A stretch of DNA of 64,000 nt from Rhodovulum sp. 12E13 (GTDB lineage: Bacteria > Pseudomonadota > Alphaproteobacteria > Rhodobacterales > Rhodobacteraceae). The stretch lies in assembly GCF_003340565.1 (NCBI RefSeq), contig NZ_QPLK01000008.1, forward strand, positions 124,001 to 188,000, written 5' to 3'. The notes below the pieces were generated by a model. That model saw only the letters and a program-made list of their open reading frames with translations. It did no database searches and was not told where the DNA came from. The translations under genes were made by a program, and so were the position numbers. Numbering within the stretch: the stretch's first letter is position 1; each line of letters begins with the position of its first letter. Below, piece after piece: positions 45,315 through 56,323 of this stretch.

Positions 45315-46306
45315 CCTGCACTCCCCCGGCCCGTCCGGACCGACCCAGTTCCATCGACGCCCCGGCGGACGGCCGCCCCGCCGCCGGCGCCGGCCAGAGC
45401 GCGACGCTCCAGTTCGCGATGCCGAATAGACACCCGCCACCCCGCGCCCGCAAGCGCCTTCGCCAGCCGCTCGGCCATGGCGACCGAACGGTGGCGCCCC
45501 CCCGTGCAGCCGAAGGCGACCGAAAGGTGCGCCTTGCCCTCCTCGACATGGGCCGGCAGCAGCAGGTCGGCGAGCTCGGCGACCTTGCCGAAGAAGGCGT
45601 CGAACCGCGGATCCTCTGCGATGTAGGCGGCGATCCGCGGGTCGCGGCCATCGAGGTCGCGCAGCGCGTCGTCCCAGTAGGGGTTCCGCAGGAACCGGCA
45701 GTCGAACACCATGTCCATCCCGCGCGGCAGCCCGCGCTTGTAGGAGAACGAGTGCAGCGAAACCGCGAGCCGCTGCGCCGTCGGGCCGCCGAACCAGCGG
45801 TCGATCTCGGCACGCAACTCGTGCAGCGTCAGTTCCGAGGTGTCGACCAGGATGTCGGCACGGTCGCGGATCGGCGCGAGCAGGTCGAACTCGCGCTCGA
45901 TGCCGGCGAGCGGGGTCTCGGCGGGGGCGAGCGGGTGACGGCGGCGCGTCTCTGAGAAGCGGCGCAGCAGGACGTCGGCCGAGCAGTCGAGGTAGAGCAC
46001 GTCGAAACCGGGCGGCGGCGCGCGGTCGATCAACTCGAGCAGGGCGGCGGTCGAGAAATCACGGTTGCGCGTGTCGATACCGAGGGCGAGCCGGTCGGGG
46101 CGCGGCGGGCCGTCGAGCAGGCGGGGGACGAGCGAGAGCGGCAGGTTGTCGATCGCCTCGAAGCCCAGATCCTCCAGCGCGCGGATCGCGGTGGAGCGGC
46201 CCGCGCCCGAGGGGCCGGTGACGAGCACCGGCCGAGGGCCCTCGGCGCGCGCCCGTTCGGCCGCGTCCGGCGGTGTCTGGGGAGCGGAGCGGTCCGGGGC
46301 GGTCAT
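45311..46306 (-). CDS. rapZ: RNase adapter / nucleotide-binding protein RapZ
   Basis: A 331-residue RapZ (YvcJ) protein. Walker A is [10 protein letters not shown] (31-40), with arginine in place of the usual lysine, as in many homologues. The C-terminal half holds [20 protein letters not shown] and the [14 protein letters not shown] loop. In E. coli it guides RNase E to GlmZ; in alphaproteobacteria its role is less clear. It overlaps hprK and the EIIA gene by four bases on either side. Confidence 0.95.
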   Translation of the reverse strand: MTAPDRSAPQTPPDAAERARAEGPRPVLVTGPSGAGRSTAIRALEDLGFEAIDNLPLSLVPRLLDGPPRPDRLALGIDTRNRDFSTAALLELIDRAPPPGFDVLYLDCSADVLLRRFSETRRRHPLAPAETPLAGIEREFDLLAPIRDRADILVDTSELTLHELRAEIDRWFGGPTAQRLAVSLHSFSYKRGLPRGMDMVFDCRFLRNPYWDDALRDLDGRDPRIAAYIAEDPRFDAFFGKVAELADLLLPAHVEEGKAHLSVAFGCTGGRHRSVAMAERLAKALAGAGWRVSIRHRELERRALAGAGGGAAVRRGVDGTGSVRTGRGSAG

Positions 46307-46896
46307 GGCGTGGCCTGGAGCGGAGCGTCGGGATCGATCGGCGGGTGAGCGAGCGCCATCAGCAGCGCAGGCGCGAAATGTGCGTCCTCCACACGGCGAA
46401 ACAAGGCGACTTCGCGGCCGAGTAACACGGTCGTGCGCCGTGGCGGCAGGCGCTCGGTCTCTGCCTGCGACAGGTCGGCCACGGCCGCGACCGGCACGCC
46501 AGCCAGCCAGGGCAGGCGCAGCAGGCCGAGGCCGCGCGCCTCAATCAGGCCGGCGATGGAGGGCGGCGGGCTGGCGACGGGGCGGCCTGCCTCTAGGGTC
46601 AGAACGGTCCGGTCGTCGGCGACGAGGCAGGCGCCGCGGGCGAGCAGCTCGAGCGCCAGCGCCGACTTGCCCGACCCGGCCGGGCCCCGGATCAGCAGTG
46701 CCTGCCCCCCGTGGGCGACGGTCGTGGCATGCAGGGTGGCGGCGGCGACGCCCCCGACGCCCGCGCCCGTGTCACGATCGCACGTCGGCCCGCCCCCGGC
46801 CTCGCCCGCTGGCGCATTCCTGGTCGGCTGCGGCGCGCCTCCTGCCGCGCCTGCGGGCGGCAGGTGCGGGGCGGCGGGACGGGTGCCAGCCGCCAT
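46303..46896 (-). CDS. hprK: HPr kinase/phosphorylase, short alphaproteobacterial form
   Basis: A 197-residue HprK catalytic domain without the N-terminal domain of Firmicutes HprK, as usual in alphaproteobacteria. The P-loop is [16 protein letters not shown] (about 69-84), and LVADDRTVL holds the acidic residues. It phosphorylates or dephosphorylates HPr at Ser52. The first 45 residues are Pro/Ala/Gly-rich and may not all be translated; no better start is in frame. It lies five bases after chvG. Confidence 0.88.
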   Translation of the reverse strand: MAAGTRPAAPHLPPAGAAGGAPQPTRNAPAGEAGGGPTCDRDTGAGVGGVAAATLHATTVAHGGQALLIRGPAGSGKSALALELLARGACLVADDRTVLTLEAGRPVASPPPSIAGLIEARGLGLLRLPWLAGVPVAAVADLSQAETERLPPRRTTVLLGREVALFRRVEDAHFAPALLMALAHPPIDPDAPLQATP

Positions 46897-46901
46897 CGCG
46901 C

Positions 46902-48596
46902 TCAGACCGGCAGGCCCACGACGAAGCGGGCGCCGAGCGGCTCCGACGTGAGATCGGCGTCGGTGGGGCGGATGTTCTCGGCCCAGATCACGCCGCCATG
47001 CGCCTCGACGATCTGCTTGGAGATGGCGAGGCCGAGACCGGAATGGTCGCCGAACTGGCCCGGCGGCCGCTCGGAATAGAAGCGGTTGAAGATCTTGGTG
47101 AGCGCCTGCTCGGGAATGCCGGGGCCGGTATCCTCGACCACCACCAGTACCCGGTTCTCGCGCCTGCGCGCCCAGACGCGCACCGCGTCGCCTTCCTCGC
47201 AGAAGGACACCGCGTTGGTGACGAGGTTGACGAACACCTGAGCCAGCCGCGCCTCGAGACCGTAGATCATCATCGGCGCGCGCGGCATGTCGGTGATGAA
47301 CTCGACACCTTTCTCCCGCGCCGCCTGCGCATGGTGCTCGCAGACCGCGTTGAGCATGCGCACGAGGTCGAACGCCTCCTCCTCTTCCTTGACCAGCTCG
47401 CTGTCGAGCCGCGAGGCGTTGGAGATGTCGGACACGAGGCGGTCGAGGCGGCGCACGTCGTGCTCGATCACGTCGCAGAGCCGCGCGCGCTGGTCGTCGC
47501 GCTTGGCCAGTCGCAGCGTGCCGACGGCGGAGCGCAGCGAGGCGAGCGGGTTCTTGATCTCGTGGGCGACATCGGCGGCGAACTGTTCGTTGGCATCGAT
47601 CCGGTCGTAGAGCGCCGCGACCATGCCGCGCAAGGCGGCCGAGAGGCGACCGATCTCGTCGGGCCGGCCCGACAGATCAGGGATGCGCACGCGGCCGGGG
47701 CTGATGTTGCGGGTCTGGCGATCCCGGCCAAGCTCGGCGGCCGCCGCGAGGTCGGACAGCGGGTTGGCGATGGTCGAGGCGAGCACCAGCGACAGGCCGA
47801 TCGACACGAGGATGGCGATGACGAACATCTGCAGCACCTGCTCGCGCTCCGAGCGCACGAGCGCGTCTATCTCGCCCGAGGCCGAGACGAGCGCCACGGC
47901 GCCGAGCACCTCGTCGCCCCGCAGGATGGGCGTGGCGACGGCAAAGCTGGTGCCCCCTTCGGCATCGATACCGGTGCGGAGCACCGTCTCGCCGGTCAGC
48001 GCGTCGGACACGAGGGCGCGCGCCTGCTCCTCGGCTGGCAGCCGCTCGCCCCCGCGCGAGCCCGACCCCATGACGTAGGACAACCCGTCCCAGATGGCGT
48101 TGAGGAAGTCGGTGATCAGCGTCGAGCCCTCGGGGGCCTGAACCCGACCGGCGGCCGGACCCGCGGCGGCCGCGAGCAGGCCCTGATCGGCCCCGAAGAC
48201 GAAGGCCTCGGCCCCGCCCGAGATCGACACGCCCTCGAGGGTGCGCTGCGCATCGATGCCGGGGAGCGTGGCGTCGGGCGTCGCCACGGTCTCGCCGGCC
48301 GGCGCGATCTGGACCTCGAACACGTCGGCGACGAGTTCCGCCTCGGCGGCAAGGCCCGCCTCGCGCTGCACCACGAGGCTGTCGCGGAAGGGGTTGAGGT
48401 AGAACACCCCCGCGACGAGGATCAGCAGCCCGATCAGGTTGAACGTGATGATCTTGCGGGCGAGCGGCGAGCGGTTCAGCGCGAACAGGCCGCGCCGTTC
48501 GCGCGAACGGCGCACCTCGGCCTCGGCATGGTCGGGGCTGACCCAGTCCTCGCCCAGAACGACTTCGTCAGCAGGGGGACGGTCGGTGTCGCGCAC
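46902..48596 (-). CDS. chvG: sensor histidine kinase ChvG (ExoS/BvrS family)
   Basis: A 564-residue inner-membrane kinase. Membrane helices lie at 48-67 and 256-275 around a 190-residue periplasmic sensor. A HAMP domain (STIANPLSDLAAA) follows, then the H box ADVAHEIKNPLASL with H345, and the N and G boxes (NLVTNAVSF, VVEDTGPGIPE, GDHSGLGLAISKQIVEAHGG). With ChvI it controls acid and envelope response in rhizobia and Brucella. The ChvI gene is 92 bases upstream. Confidence 0.95.
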   Translation of the reverse strand: MRDTDRPPADEVVLGEDWVSPDHAEAEVRRSRERRGLFALNRSPLARKIITFNLIGLLILVAGVFYLNPFRDSLVVQREAGLAAEAELVADVFEVQIAPAGETVATPDATLPGIDAQRTLEGVSISGGAEAFVFGADQGLLAAAAGPAAGRVQAPEGSTLITDFLNAIWDGLSYVMGSGSRGGERLPAEEQARALVSDALTGETVLRTGIDAEGGTSFAVATPILRGDEVLGAVALVSASGEIDALVRSEREQVLQMFVIAILVSIGLSLVLASTIANPLSDLAAAAELGRDRQTRNISPGRVRIPDLSGRPDEIGRLSAALRGMVAALYDRIDANEQFAADVAHEIKNPLASLRSAVGTLRLAKRDDQRARLCDVIEHDVRRLDRLVSDISNASRLDSELVKEEEEAFDLVRMLNAVCEHHAQAAREKGVEFITDMPRAPMMIYGLEARLAQVFVNLVTNAVSFCEEGDAVRVWARRRENRVLVVVEDTGPGIPEQALTKIFNRFYSERPPGQFGDHSGLGLAISKQIVEAHGGVIWAENIRPTDADLTSEPLGARFVVGLPV

Positions 48597-48688
48597 GCCT
48601 CGCCTTTCTGGCCCTTCGGAGCAGACCGGGCGCGGCGCCGCCCGGCGCCGTCGTCAGCCCCTCCGCTCTGCGACCCCCTGACGGGGCC

Positions 48689-49390
48689 TCATTCCTCGTT
48701 ATACCGATACCCGATCCCGTAGAGCGTTTCGATGGCCGAGAACTCGTCGTCGACGCTGCGCATCTTCTTGCGCAGGCGCTTGATGTGGCTGTCGATCGTC
48801 CGGTCGTCGACATAGACCTGGTCGTCGTAGGCCACGTCCATCAGCTGGTCGCGGCTCTTGACGAAGCCGGGGCGCTGCGCGAGCGCCTGCAGCAGCAGGA
48901 ACTCGGTGACCGTCAGCGTCACGTCGCGGCCCTTCCAGGTGACGGCGTGGCGCAGCGGGTCCATCGTGAGGTTGCCGCGCACCATCACCTGGGCCTGCTC
49001 ATTCTCGCCGAGCTCGTCCTTGGCGATCACCTCCTGCCGGCGCAGGAGCGCGCGAATCCGCTCGACCAGCAGGCGCTGGCTGAACGGCTTCTTGACGTAG
49101 TCGTCGGCGCCCATACGCAGGCCCAGCACCTCGTCGATCTCGTCGTCCTTGGAGGTGAGGAAGATCACCGGCATCGACGTCTTCTGACGGAGACGCTGGA
49201 GCAGGTCCATCCCGTCCATGCGGGGCATCTTGATGTCGAGCACCGCCATGTCGGGCAGCTTGCGGTTGAACGCATCCAGCGCGGACTGCCCGTCGTTGTA
49301 CGTCTCCACCTCGAAGCCTTCGGCCTCCAGCGTCATGGACACGCTGGTGAGAATGTTCCGGTCGTCGTCCACGAGTGCGATCCGCGACAT
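48689..49390 (-). CDS. chvI: response regulator ChvI (OmpR family)
   Basis: A 233-residue regulator. The receiver has the acidic pocket VDDD (7-10), phospho-acceptor D52 in [10 protein letters not shown] and the KK pair in DDYVKKPFS. The C-terminal OmpR winged helix carries [16 protein letters not shown] and [17 protein letters not shown] start it at ATG 49390, discarding a 39-residue upstream extension. Two GANTC sites lie 63-86 bases upstream of the start. It is divergent from pckA, the ancestral arrangement in alphaproteobacteria. Confidence 0.96.
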   Translation of the reverse strand: MSRIALVDDDRNILTSVSMTLEAEGFEVETYNDGQSALDAFNRKLPDMAVLDIKMPRMDGMDLLQRLRQKTSMPVIFLTSKDDEIDEVLGLRMGADDYVKKPFSQRLLVERIRALLRRQEVIAKDELGENEQAQVMVRGNLTMDPLRHAVTWKGRDVTLTVTEFLLLQALAQRPGFVKSRDQLMDVAYDDQVYVDDRTIDSHIKRLRKKMRSVDDEFSAIETLYGIGYRYNEE

Positions 49391-49761
49391 GGCGCCTGAT
49401 CCTTTCTGCCCGATTATGCCGTTTTGCGGCAGTTTCGCGCCTGAGCCCCACCGAATCAACTGGAAGTTCCGAATCGACCGCTCCGTGCGGGGGCAGGCAA
49501 CCGCCATTTCGTCAAGGAATGGCTAATTTGCATCACAAGCGGCGGGCAAGGCACGGTAAGGGCGCGGTCGAGCCGCCGCGTCGGCCCCTATGGTTGCGCT
49601 AACTGCGGCTGATGGCGCTAACGCTTGCGCTCGCAGCGGTTTCCCGACCGGGGTGCCGTGGTATAGCGGGCGCAAATCGCGGTGCCGCGCTCCGGCGAAC
49701 GGCGTCTCCGCGTCTATCCGCCGGTGGCGCGGCCCGTCATCGCAGCCCCTGGGAGACATGC
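49391..49761. other. chvI-pckA divergent promoter region
   Basis: These 371 bases hold the promoters for both genes. They contain two CCGAATC motifs (GANTC at 49453-49457 and 49471-49475) on the chvI side, an AT-richer stretch around 49520-49540, and a direct repeat of GCGCTAAC at 49595-49602 and 49614-49621 on the pckA side (19 bases apart). No gene or RNA is supported. Confidence 0.6.
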
Positions 49762-51360
<1,599 letters not shown>

Positions 51361-51364
51361 GCCG

Positions 51365-52084
51365 GTGCGCGTCGCGGGGGCAGATGGCTGTCCGTCTGGC
51401 TGGTTGACGGTCGCGATGCCCATCGGCGCGCCCGAGCGGGCAGAGGCGCGGATCGTTCAGGCCGAGCGGTTGCCCGCGCTCGCCGAGGTCGTCGCGCTCG
51501 ACATCCCCATCGGGCTGATGGACGGCCCCGACGACGGCCCCCGCCCGGCGGACAAAGCGGCACGGCGGTTCCTCTCGGAACGCAACATCGACCGAATCGC
51601 GGGGGTCGGCTCGCGGGTCTTCCCTTCTCCGACCCGTGCCCATCTCGCCATCCTTGCGGCGGGCGGCACTTATGGCGACCTGCTCGGCCACTTCCGCAAG
51701 GGGCAGCACATCTCGAAACAGTGCTTCATGATCTGCCCCAGGATCATCGAGATCGACGCGCTGTGCCGCGCCGACCCCGACGCTCCGCTATGGGAGAGCC
51801 ACCCGGAGATCGGCTTTGCCCATCGCGCCGGCCGCACCCTGCCGAGCAAGCATCGCCCCGAGGGCCTCCGGGCGCGGCAAGACCTGCTGTCCGAAGCCGG
51901 CTTCGACCTTGCACGGCTCGCCGCCGCGCTGCCGGACGGACGCAGGCACTGGGCGCCCGACGACCTGCTCGACGCCTGCATGCTTGCGCTGACCGGCACC
52001 CGCATGGCCCGCGGTACCCATGCCGGTCTGCCGAACCTGACCGACCGCGACAGCCACGGTCTGCGCCGCGTCATCCACTTCTGA
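51365..52084 (+). CDS. DUF429 family protein
   Basis: A 239-residue protein with the DUF429 pattern: AGADGCPSGW at the N-terminus, DIPIGL near 48-53, ARRFLSER, GSRVFPSPTR and a late WESHPEIGFAH. The RNase-H-like fold and conserved aspartates suggest a nuclease or hydrolase; function is unproven. GTG 51365 lies four bases after the pckA stop, so it is likely co-transcribed. Confidence 0.87.
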   Translation: MRVAGADGCPSGWLTVAMPIGAPERAEARIVQAERLPALAEVVALDIPIGLMDGPDDGPRPADKAARRFLSERNIDRIAGVGSRVFPSPTRAHLAILAAGGTYGDLLGHFRKGQHISKQCFMICPRIIEIDALCRADPDAPLWESHPEIGFAHRAGRTLPSKHRPEGLRARQDLLSEAGFDLARLAAALPDGRRHWAPDDLLDACMLALTGTRMARGTHAGLPNLTDRDSHGLRRVIHF

Positions 52085-52101
52085 GGCCCCGACGCGCGGG
52101 C

Positions 52102-52869
52102 CTAGCCGGCGAGGGCGCGGCGCACGAGGTTGAGCCCCGCGATGACGAGGATCACCAGGGTCGCCCGGCGGAACAGCGCCTGGTCGAGCCGGTCGTGGAC
52201 GCGGAAGCCCGCCCACATGCCGAGCATTGCCGGCGCGATCAGCGCCACGGAAAGAGGCGCCGTCTGCGCGTTCATCACGCCCGATTGCAGGTGCGCGGAC
52301 AGCAGCATCAGGCCGCCGAGGCCGAAGGCCACGCCCTGCACCCGAACCTGCTCGGTCTTGGGCGTCTCGAGGGCGGTGAGATACATCACCATCGGCGGCC
52401 CCCATACGCCAGAGAGTCCCCCGAAGAATCCCGACACGACGCCGAAGCCCACCTCGGAGCGGCGCCGCGCCTCCGGGCCGATCACGGGGCGCCACCCGGC
52501 GAGCTGTGCGAGCCCGAAGAGCACGATCGGCCCGCCGATCAGCGCAAGGATCGCCCGCCCGTCGAGCAGCGGCACCAGCTGCGCCGCCAGGACGAGGATC
52601 ACGCCCGCGATCAGCAGGTAGCGGCGATGGGTGCGCAGCGCCTCCAGCGCCGCACGGCCGCCCTGCCGGAAGGCCTGCAAGCCGTTCGACACCACGGTCG
52701 GCCCGATCAGCGCGGCGACGGCCACCTCCGCCGGGAGGAAGCTGCCGAGGCCCGAGATCATCAGCATCGGCATGGCAAAGCCCACCGCCCCCTTCACCGC
52801 GCCGGCGACGAAGGCGACCGCGCAGGCGGCCAGGAAAAGCGGCAATGTCAGAAGGTCGAGCCCGAGCAT
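52102..52869 (-). CDS. TauE/SafE family anion exporter
   Basis: A 255-residue inner-membrane protein with about eight spans. The N-terminal AFVAGAVKGAVGFAMPMLMI and the central VSGFFGGLSGVWGPPMVMYL repeat blocks mark the TauE/SafE family, which exports sulfite or organosulfonates. No sulfur gene is adjacent, so the substrate is open. It is divergent from mcd across 245 bases. Confidence 0.92.
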   Translation of the reverse strand: MLGLDLLTLPLFLAACAVAFVAGAVKGAVGFAMPMLMISGLGSFLPAEVAVAALIGPTVVSNGLQAFRQGGRAALEALRTHRRYLLIAGVILVLAAQLVPLLDGRAILALIGGPIVLFGLAQLAGWRPVIGPEARRRSEVGFGVVSGFFGGLSGVWGPPMVMYLTALETPKTEQVRVQGVAFGLGGLMLLSAHLQSGVMNAQTAPLSVALIAPAMLGMWAGFRVHDRLDQALFRRATLVILVIAGLNLVRRALAG

Positions 52870-53114
52870 GGCCCCGCCTTACCCGATCCATGGCCGGATA
52901 CCAGATGGCCCGCGACGTTTCGCGCCGCCGCGGGGGTGGCCCCGGCGACGAACGGGCTAGGTCTGCGGCGAGGCCGCAAAGGTTCGGGACACATTCGTGC
53001 GCGCCCGACTGAAGACTTGAATAATTGTTGCGCTGCACCTGCGAAGGCCCTATGTGACCGGGCAATCCGGGGCCGCCGGGCCCGACGGCGGCGAGACGAA
53101 AGAGGAGAGGACAG

Positions 53115-54806
53115 ATGCCCCACGACGGACAGGATGTCGCGACCGCCGAAACCGAGGTGGCGCTGCTGCCCGACCTGCTCTCGCTCACCGGCGCCGCCGT
53201 GGGCCCGGCCGAGCACATCCTCGCCGCCGCCCGCGGGGCGGTGAAGGCGATGGTGACAGACGGCGATCGCGTCTCGGGCACGCTCGTCGAGGCGCACCAG
53301 ACCGCGGCCCACGGCTTCGCCTGGCTGGCCACCTATGTCGAATCGCTGCGCCAGATGCAGGGCTGGGCCGAGCGACTGCAGGCCGAGGGCGCTTTCGGCG
53401 AGATCGAGCAACTGATCCACCAGATCGCCTTCGGCGAGTATCTCTGGCAGATCTACGGCGGCATCCCGATGAGCCAGGGCGAGATCGTGCGCCTGCAGGA
53501 CATGGGACTGAGCCAGGACGACATGCGCGTGCTGATGTCGCCCGAGGTGATGACGCTCACCCAGTACGGCAACACCCAGGCCGCCCGCTCGCGGCTGGTC
53601 GAGCTGATGCGCGAGCAGTCGGCCAACGCCACCGTCGGCCATGCCGGGCTCGACGACGAGCTCGGCATGATCCGCGAGCAGTTCCGCCGCTACGCGGTCG
53701 ACCGGATCGAGCCCGTCGCCCACGAATGGCACCTCGCCGACGACCTGATCCCGATGGAGATCATCGAGGAGCTGTCGGAAATGGGCGTGTTCGGCCTGAC
53801 CATCCCCGAGGAGCACGGCGGTCTCGGCATGTCGAAGGCCGCGATGTGCGTCGTCTCGGAAGAGCTGTCGCGCGGCTATATCGGGGTGGGCTCGCTCGGC
53901 ACCCGGTCCGAGATCGCGGCCGAGCTCATCATCTGCGGCGGCACCGATGACCAGAAGGCGCGCTGGCTGCCGGGGTTGGCCTCCGGCGAGATCCTGCCCA
54001 CAGCGGTCTTCACCGAGCCGAACACCGGCTCCGACCTTGGCGCCCTGCGCACGAGGGCCGTGCGCGATGGCGACGACTGGGTTCTGAACGGCAACAAGAC
54101 ATGGATCACCCACGCCGCCCGGACCCACGTGATGACGGTGCTGGCCCGCACCGTGCCGGACACGTCCGACTACCGGGGCCTGTCGATGTTCCTGGCCGAG
54201 AAGACGCCGGGCACCGACGAGGCGCCGTTCCCCGACGCGGGGCTGTCGGGCGGCGAGATCGAGGTGCTCGGCTACCGCGGCATGAAGGAATACACCGTCA
54301 ACTTCGATGATTTCCGCGTGAAGGGCGAGAACCTGCTCGGCGGCGAGGAAGGCGAGGGGTTCAAGCAGCTCATGCAGACCTTCGAGAGCGCCCGCATCCA
54401 GACGGCGGCGCGGGCCATCGGGGTGGCGCAGTCGGCCCTCGACATCTCGATGCGCTACGCCGAGGAGCGCAAGCAGTTCGGCAAGGCGCTGATCGAGTTC
54501 CCCCGCGTGTCGGGCAAGCTGGCGATGATGGCGGTCGAGATCATGGTCGCGCGCCAGCTCACCTATTTCTCGGCCCGCGAGAAGGACGCCGAGCGGCGCT
54601 GCGACCTCGAGGCCGGCATGGCCAAGCTGCTCGGTGCCCGCGTGGCCTGGGCCTGCGCCGACAACGGCCTGCAGATCCACGGCGGCAACGGATTCGCGTT
54701 GGAATATCCGATCAGCCGCGTGCTGTGCGACGCCCGCATCCTCAACATCTTCGAGGGGGCCGCGGAGATCCAGGCGCAGGTGATCGCCCGCCGGCTTTTG
54801 TCCTGA
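53115..54806 (+). CDS. mcd: (2S)-methylsuccinyl-CoA dehydrogenase
   Basis: FAD enzyme of the ethylmalonyl-CoA pathway, oxidising (2S)-methylsuccinyl-CoA to mesaconyl-CoA during acetate or C1 assimilation. The 563-residue length, with about 170 N-terminal residues before the acyl-CoA dehydrogenase fold, distinguishes Mcd from ordinary acyl-CoA dehydrogenases. The ACAD core shows FTEPNTGSDLGAL, NGNKTWITHAA, EERKQFGKAL, IHGGNGFALEYP and EGAAEIQ. ATG 53115 follows AGAGGAGAGG. An AT-richer patch (53011-53030) may be the promoter. Other pathway genes (ccr, mch) are not in this window. Confidence 0.92.
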   Translation: MPHDGQDVATAETEVALLPDLLSLTGAAVGPAEHILAAARGAVKAMVTDGDRVSGTLVEAHQTAAHGFAWLATYVESLRQMQGWAERLQAEGAFGEIEQLIHQIAFGEYLWQIYGGIPMSQGEIVRLQDMGLSQDDMRVLMSPEVMTLTQYGNTQAARSRLVELMREQSANATVGHAGLDDELGMIREQFRRYAVDRIEPVAHEWHLADDLIPMEIIEELSEMGVFGLTIPEEHGGLGMSKAAMCVVSEELSRGYIGVGSLGTRSEIAAELIICGGTDDQKARWLPGLASGEILPTAVFTEPNTGSDLGALRTRAVRDGDDWVLNGNKTWITHAARTHVMTVLARTVPDTSDYRGLSMFLAEKTPGTDEAPFPDAGLSGGEIEVLGYRGMKEYTVNFDDFRVKGENLLGGEEGEGFKQLMQTFESARIQTAARAIGVAQSALDISMRYAEERKQFGKALIEFPRVSGKLAMMAVEIMVARQLTYFSAREKDAERRCDLEAGMAKLLGARVAWACADNGLQIHGGNGFALEYPISRVLCDARILNIFEGAAEIQAQVIARRLLS

Positions 54807-55260
54807 GCGACGGCGCGGGAATCGCGGGGACGATCCGCTGCGGCGGCGCGCGCAGATCGGCGCGCCGTCGATCGGCCGGCAGCATGTCCCCGCCGGCGAG
54901 CGTGAGTGGCGATCTCCGGGGGCGCTGCCCCCGGACCCCCGGAGTATTTCACCCAAGATGATGGAGGGGGCCGGGGTCATTGGGCCCCCTCCGGCCCGAG
55001 CGCGGCGCGGCGGCCCGAGGGAGCGGGAGACGGGGCCGGCGAGGTCGCTGATCCTGCCGATCATGGCCTCGCCCCGGCAGGGCCCGATCACCGGCGCCGT
55101 TGCGGGGGCGTCGGTTCCCCTGCTGCATGGTGCGCGCCGCACGGTGCGGGCAGTGATCGTTCCTGGCCGTTGCAAGCCGCGCCGCCTTGCGCCAGCGTCC
55201 GCCCATGACTGCAGCGGCATTCCTCAGACCCACGCGCCGGCCGGTCGCGCAGCGCCGGCC
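54807..55260. other. gene-free region after mcd
   Basis: These 454 bases hold the repeat element at 54914-54992 and otherwise no gene, tRNA or clear promoter. Open frames across it are shadows and lack homology. The 268 bases after the element lead into the first extended SDR gene. Confidence 0.6.
54914..54992. repeat. intergenic repeat: hairpin, GTATTT box, hairpin
   Basis: A stem TCCGGGGGC-GCT-GCCCCCGGA is followed by CCCCCGGAGTATTTCACCCA and AGATGATGG, then a 10-bp stem (GGAGGGGGCC at 54963-54972 with 54983-54992). The core CCCCGGAGTATTT-N-CAAGATGA is one I recall seeing repeatedly between genes of Rhodobacteraceae genomes. A related form lies at 58184. Confidence 0.65.
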
Positions 55261-56247
55261 ATGACCCGCCCGCTGCGCCTGCTCGTGACCGGCGCGGGCG
55301 GCTATGTCGGCCGCCACGTCACCGCCCGCGCGCTGGCCGAGGGCCATGCCGTGCGCGCCAGCATGCGTGACCCGGCCCGCGCGGCCGAGATCGCGGGCGC
55401 CGTGGGCGGCCCCGTCGAGCCGGCCGCGCTCGACCTCTTGCGCGACGCGGGGTGGGATGCGGCGATGGCGGACATCGACGCGGTGCTTCACACCGCCTCG
55501 CCCGTGCCTGTCGGTGCGCCGAAGCGCGACGACGACGTGATCCTCCCCGCGCTCGAGGGCACGCGCCGGGTGATGGAGGCGGCCGCCCGCGCCGGCATCT
55601 CGCGTGTCGTCGTCACCTCGTCCATAGCGGCGGTGCTGACCCCGCGCGGCAAGAACCCGGCCGACCTCTTCACCGCCGCCGACTGGACCGACGCCGGGAA
55701 CCCCGCCGTCCGCGCCTATGCGCGCGCCAAGACCCTGGCCGAGCGCGAGGCCCGCCGGATCGCCGCCGAGGCCGGCATCGCGCTGGCCACGATCAACCCC
55801 GGCGTCGTGTTCGGCCCGCCGCTGGGCGGCCCCGCGACAAGCTCGCTGGCCCTGATCGACCGGCTTATCCGCGGGCGCGACCCGCTCTTGCCCCGCCTGC
55901 ACATTCCCTGCGTCACGGTCGGCGACGTCGCGGAGGCGCACATGAAGGCGCTCGGCGCGGAGGATGGCGCGCGCATCCTGATGGTCGCCGACAGCGTGCC
56001 CCTGCAGGAGGTCGCCACCCTCGTCCGGCAGGCCGTCCCCCATGCCCGCGCCTCACGGCTGACCGCGCCCGACTGGGCGGTGCGGCTCGTCGCCCTCGTC
56101 TCGCCGTCAGTGCGTGCGGCGGCCGGCGGGCTGGGCCGCAGAGAGCGGGTTGAGACGGCCACGGCAGAGGCGCTGCTCGGCCGCAAGATGACCGACCCGC
56201 GCGCCGCCGTGACCGCCACCGCCCGGACGCTGGCCGGCCTCGCCTGA
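55261..56247 (+). CDS. NAD(P)-dependent extended SDR (epimerase/reductase)
   Basis: A 328-residue extended SDR. The cofactor motif is VTGAGGYVGRH (9-19), the catalytic serines are in VVVTSSIAAVL and the active pair is YARAK. INPGVVFGPPLG is typical of the dihydroflavonol-reductase and aldehyde-reductase group. The substrate is unknown. ATG 55261 puts the Rossmann motif at the right depth; the frame is open further upstream but without homology. A paralogue follows at 56324. Confidence 0.85.
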   Translation: MTRPLRLLVTGAGGYVGRHVTARALAEGHAVRASMRDPARAAEIAGAVGGPVEPAALDLLRDAGWDAAMADIDAVLHTASPVPVGAPKRDDDVILPALEGTRRVMEAAARAGISRVVVTSSIAAVLTPRGKNPADLFTAADWTDAGNPAVRAYARAKTLAEREARRIAAEAGIALATINPGVVFGPPLGGPATSSLALIDRLIRGRDPLLPRLHIPCVTVGDVAEAHMKALGAEDGARILMVADSVPLQEVATLVRQAVPHARASRLTAPDWAVRLVALVSPSVRAAAGGLGRRERVETATAEALLGRKMTDPRAAVTATARTLAGLA

Positions 56248-56323
56248 GCGCCGGTGACCGGGCACCTTGAAACCCTCCTGCCCCGACCCACGGTAAGCAG
56301 GGACGACATGAGAGGAGCCGTGC

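Noticed and set aside
53011-53040. Operator of a RamB/CcrR-type regulator before mcd
   Set aside because: The AT-rich patch has no convincing palindrome, so only a promoter is suggested.
54958-55260. N-terminal extension of the first extended SDR gene
   Set aside because: The extension would start inside the repeat element, and the Rossmann motif is normally within the first 10-20 residues.
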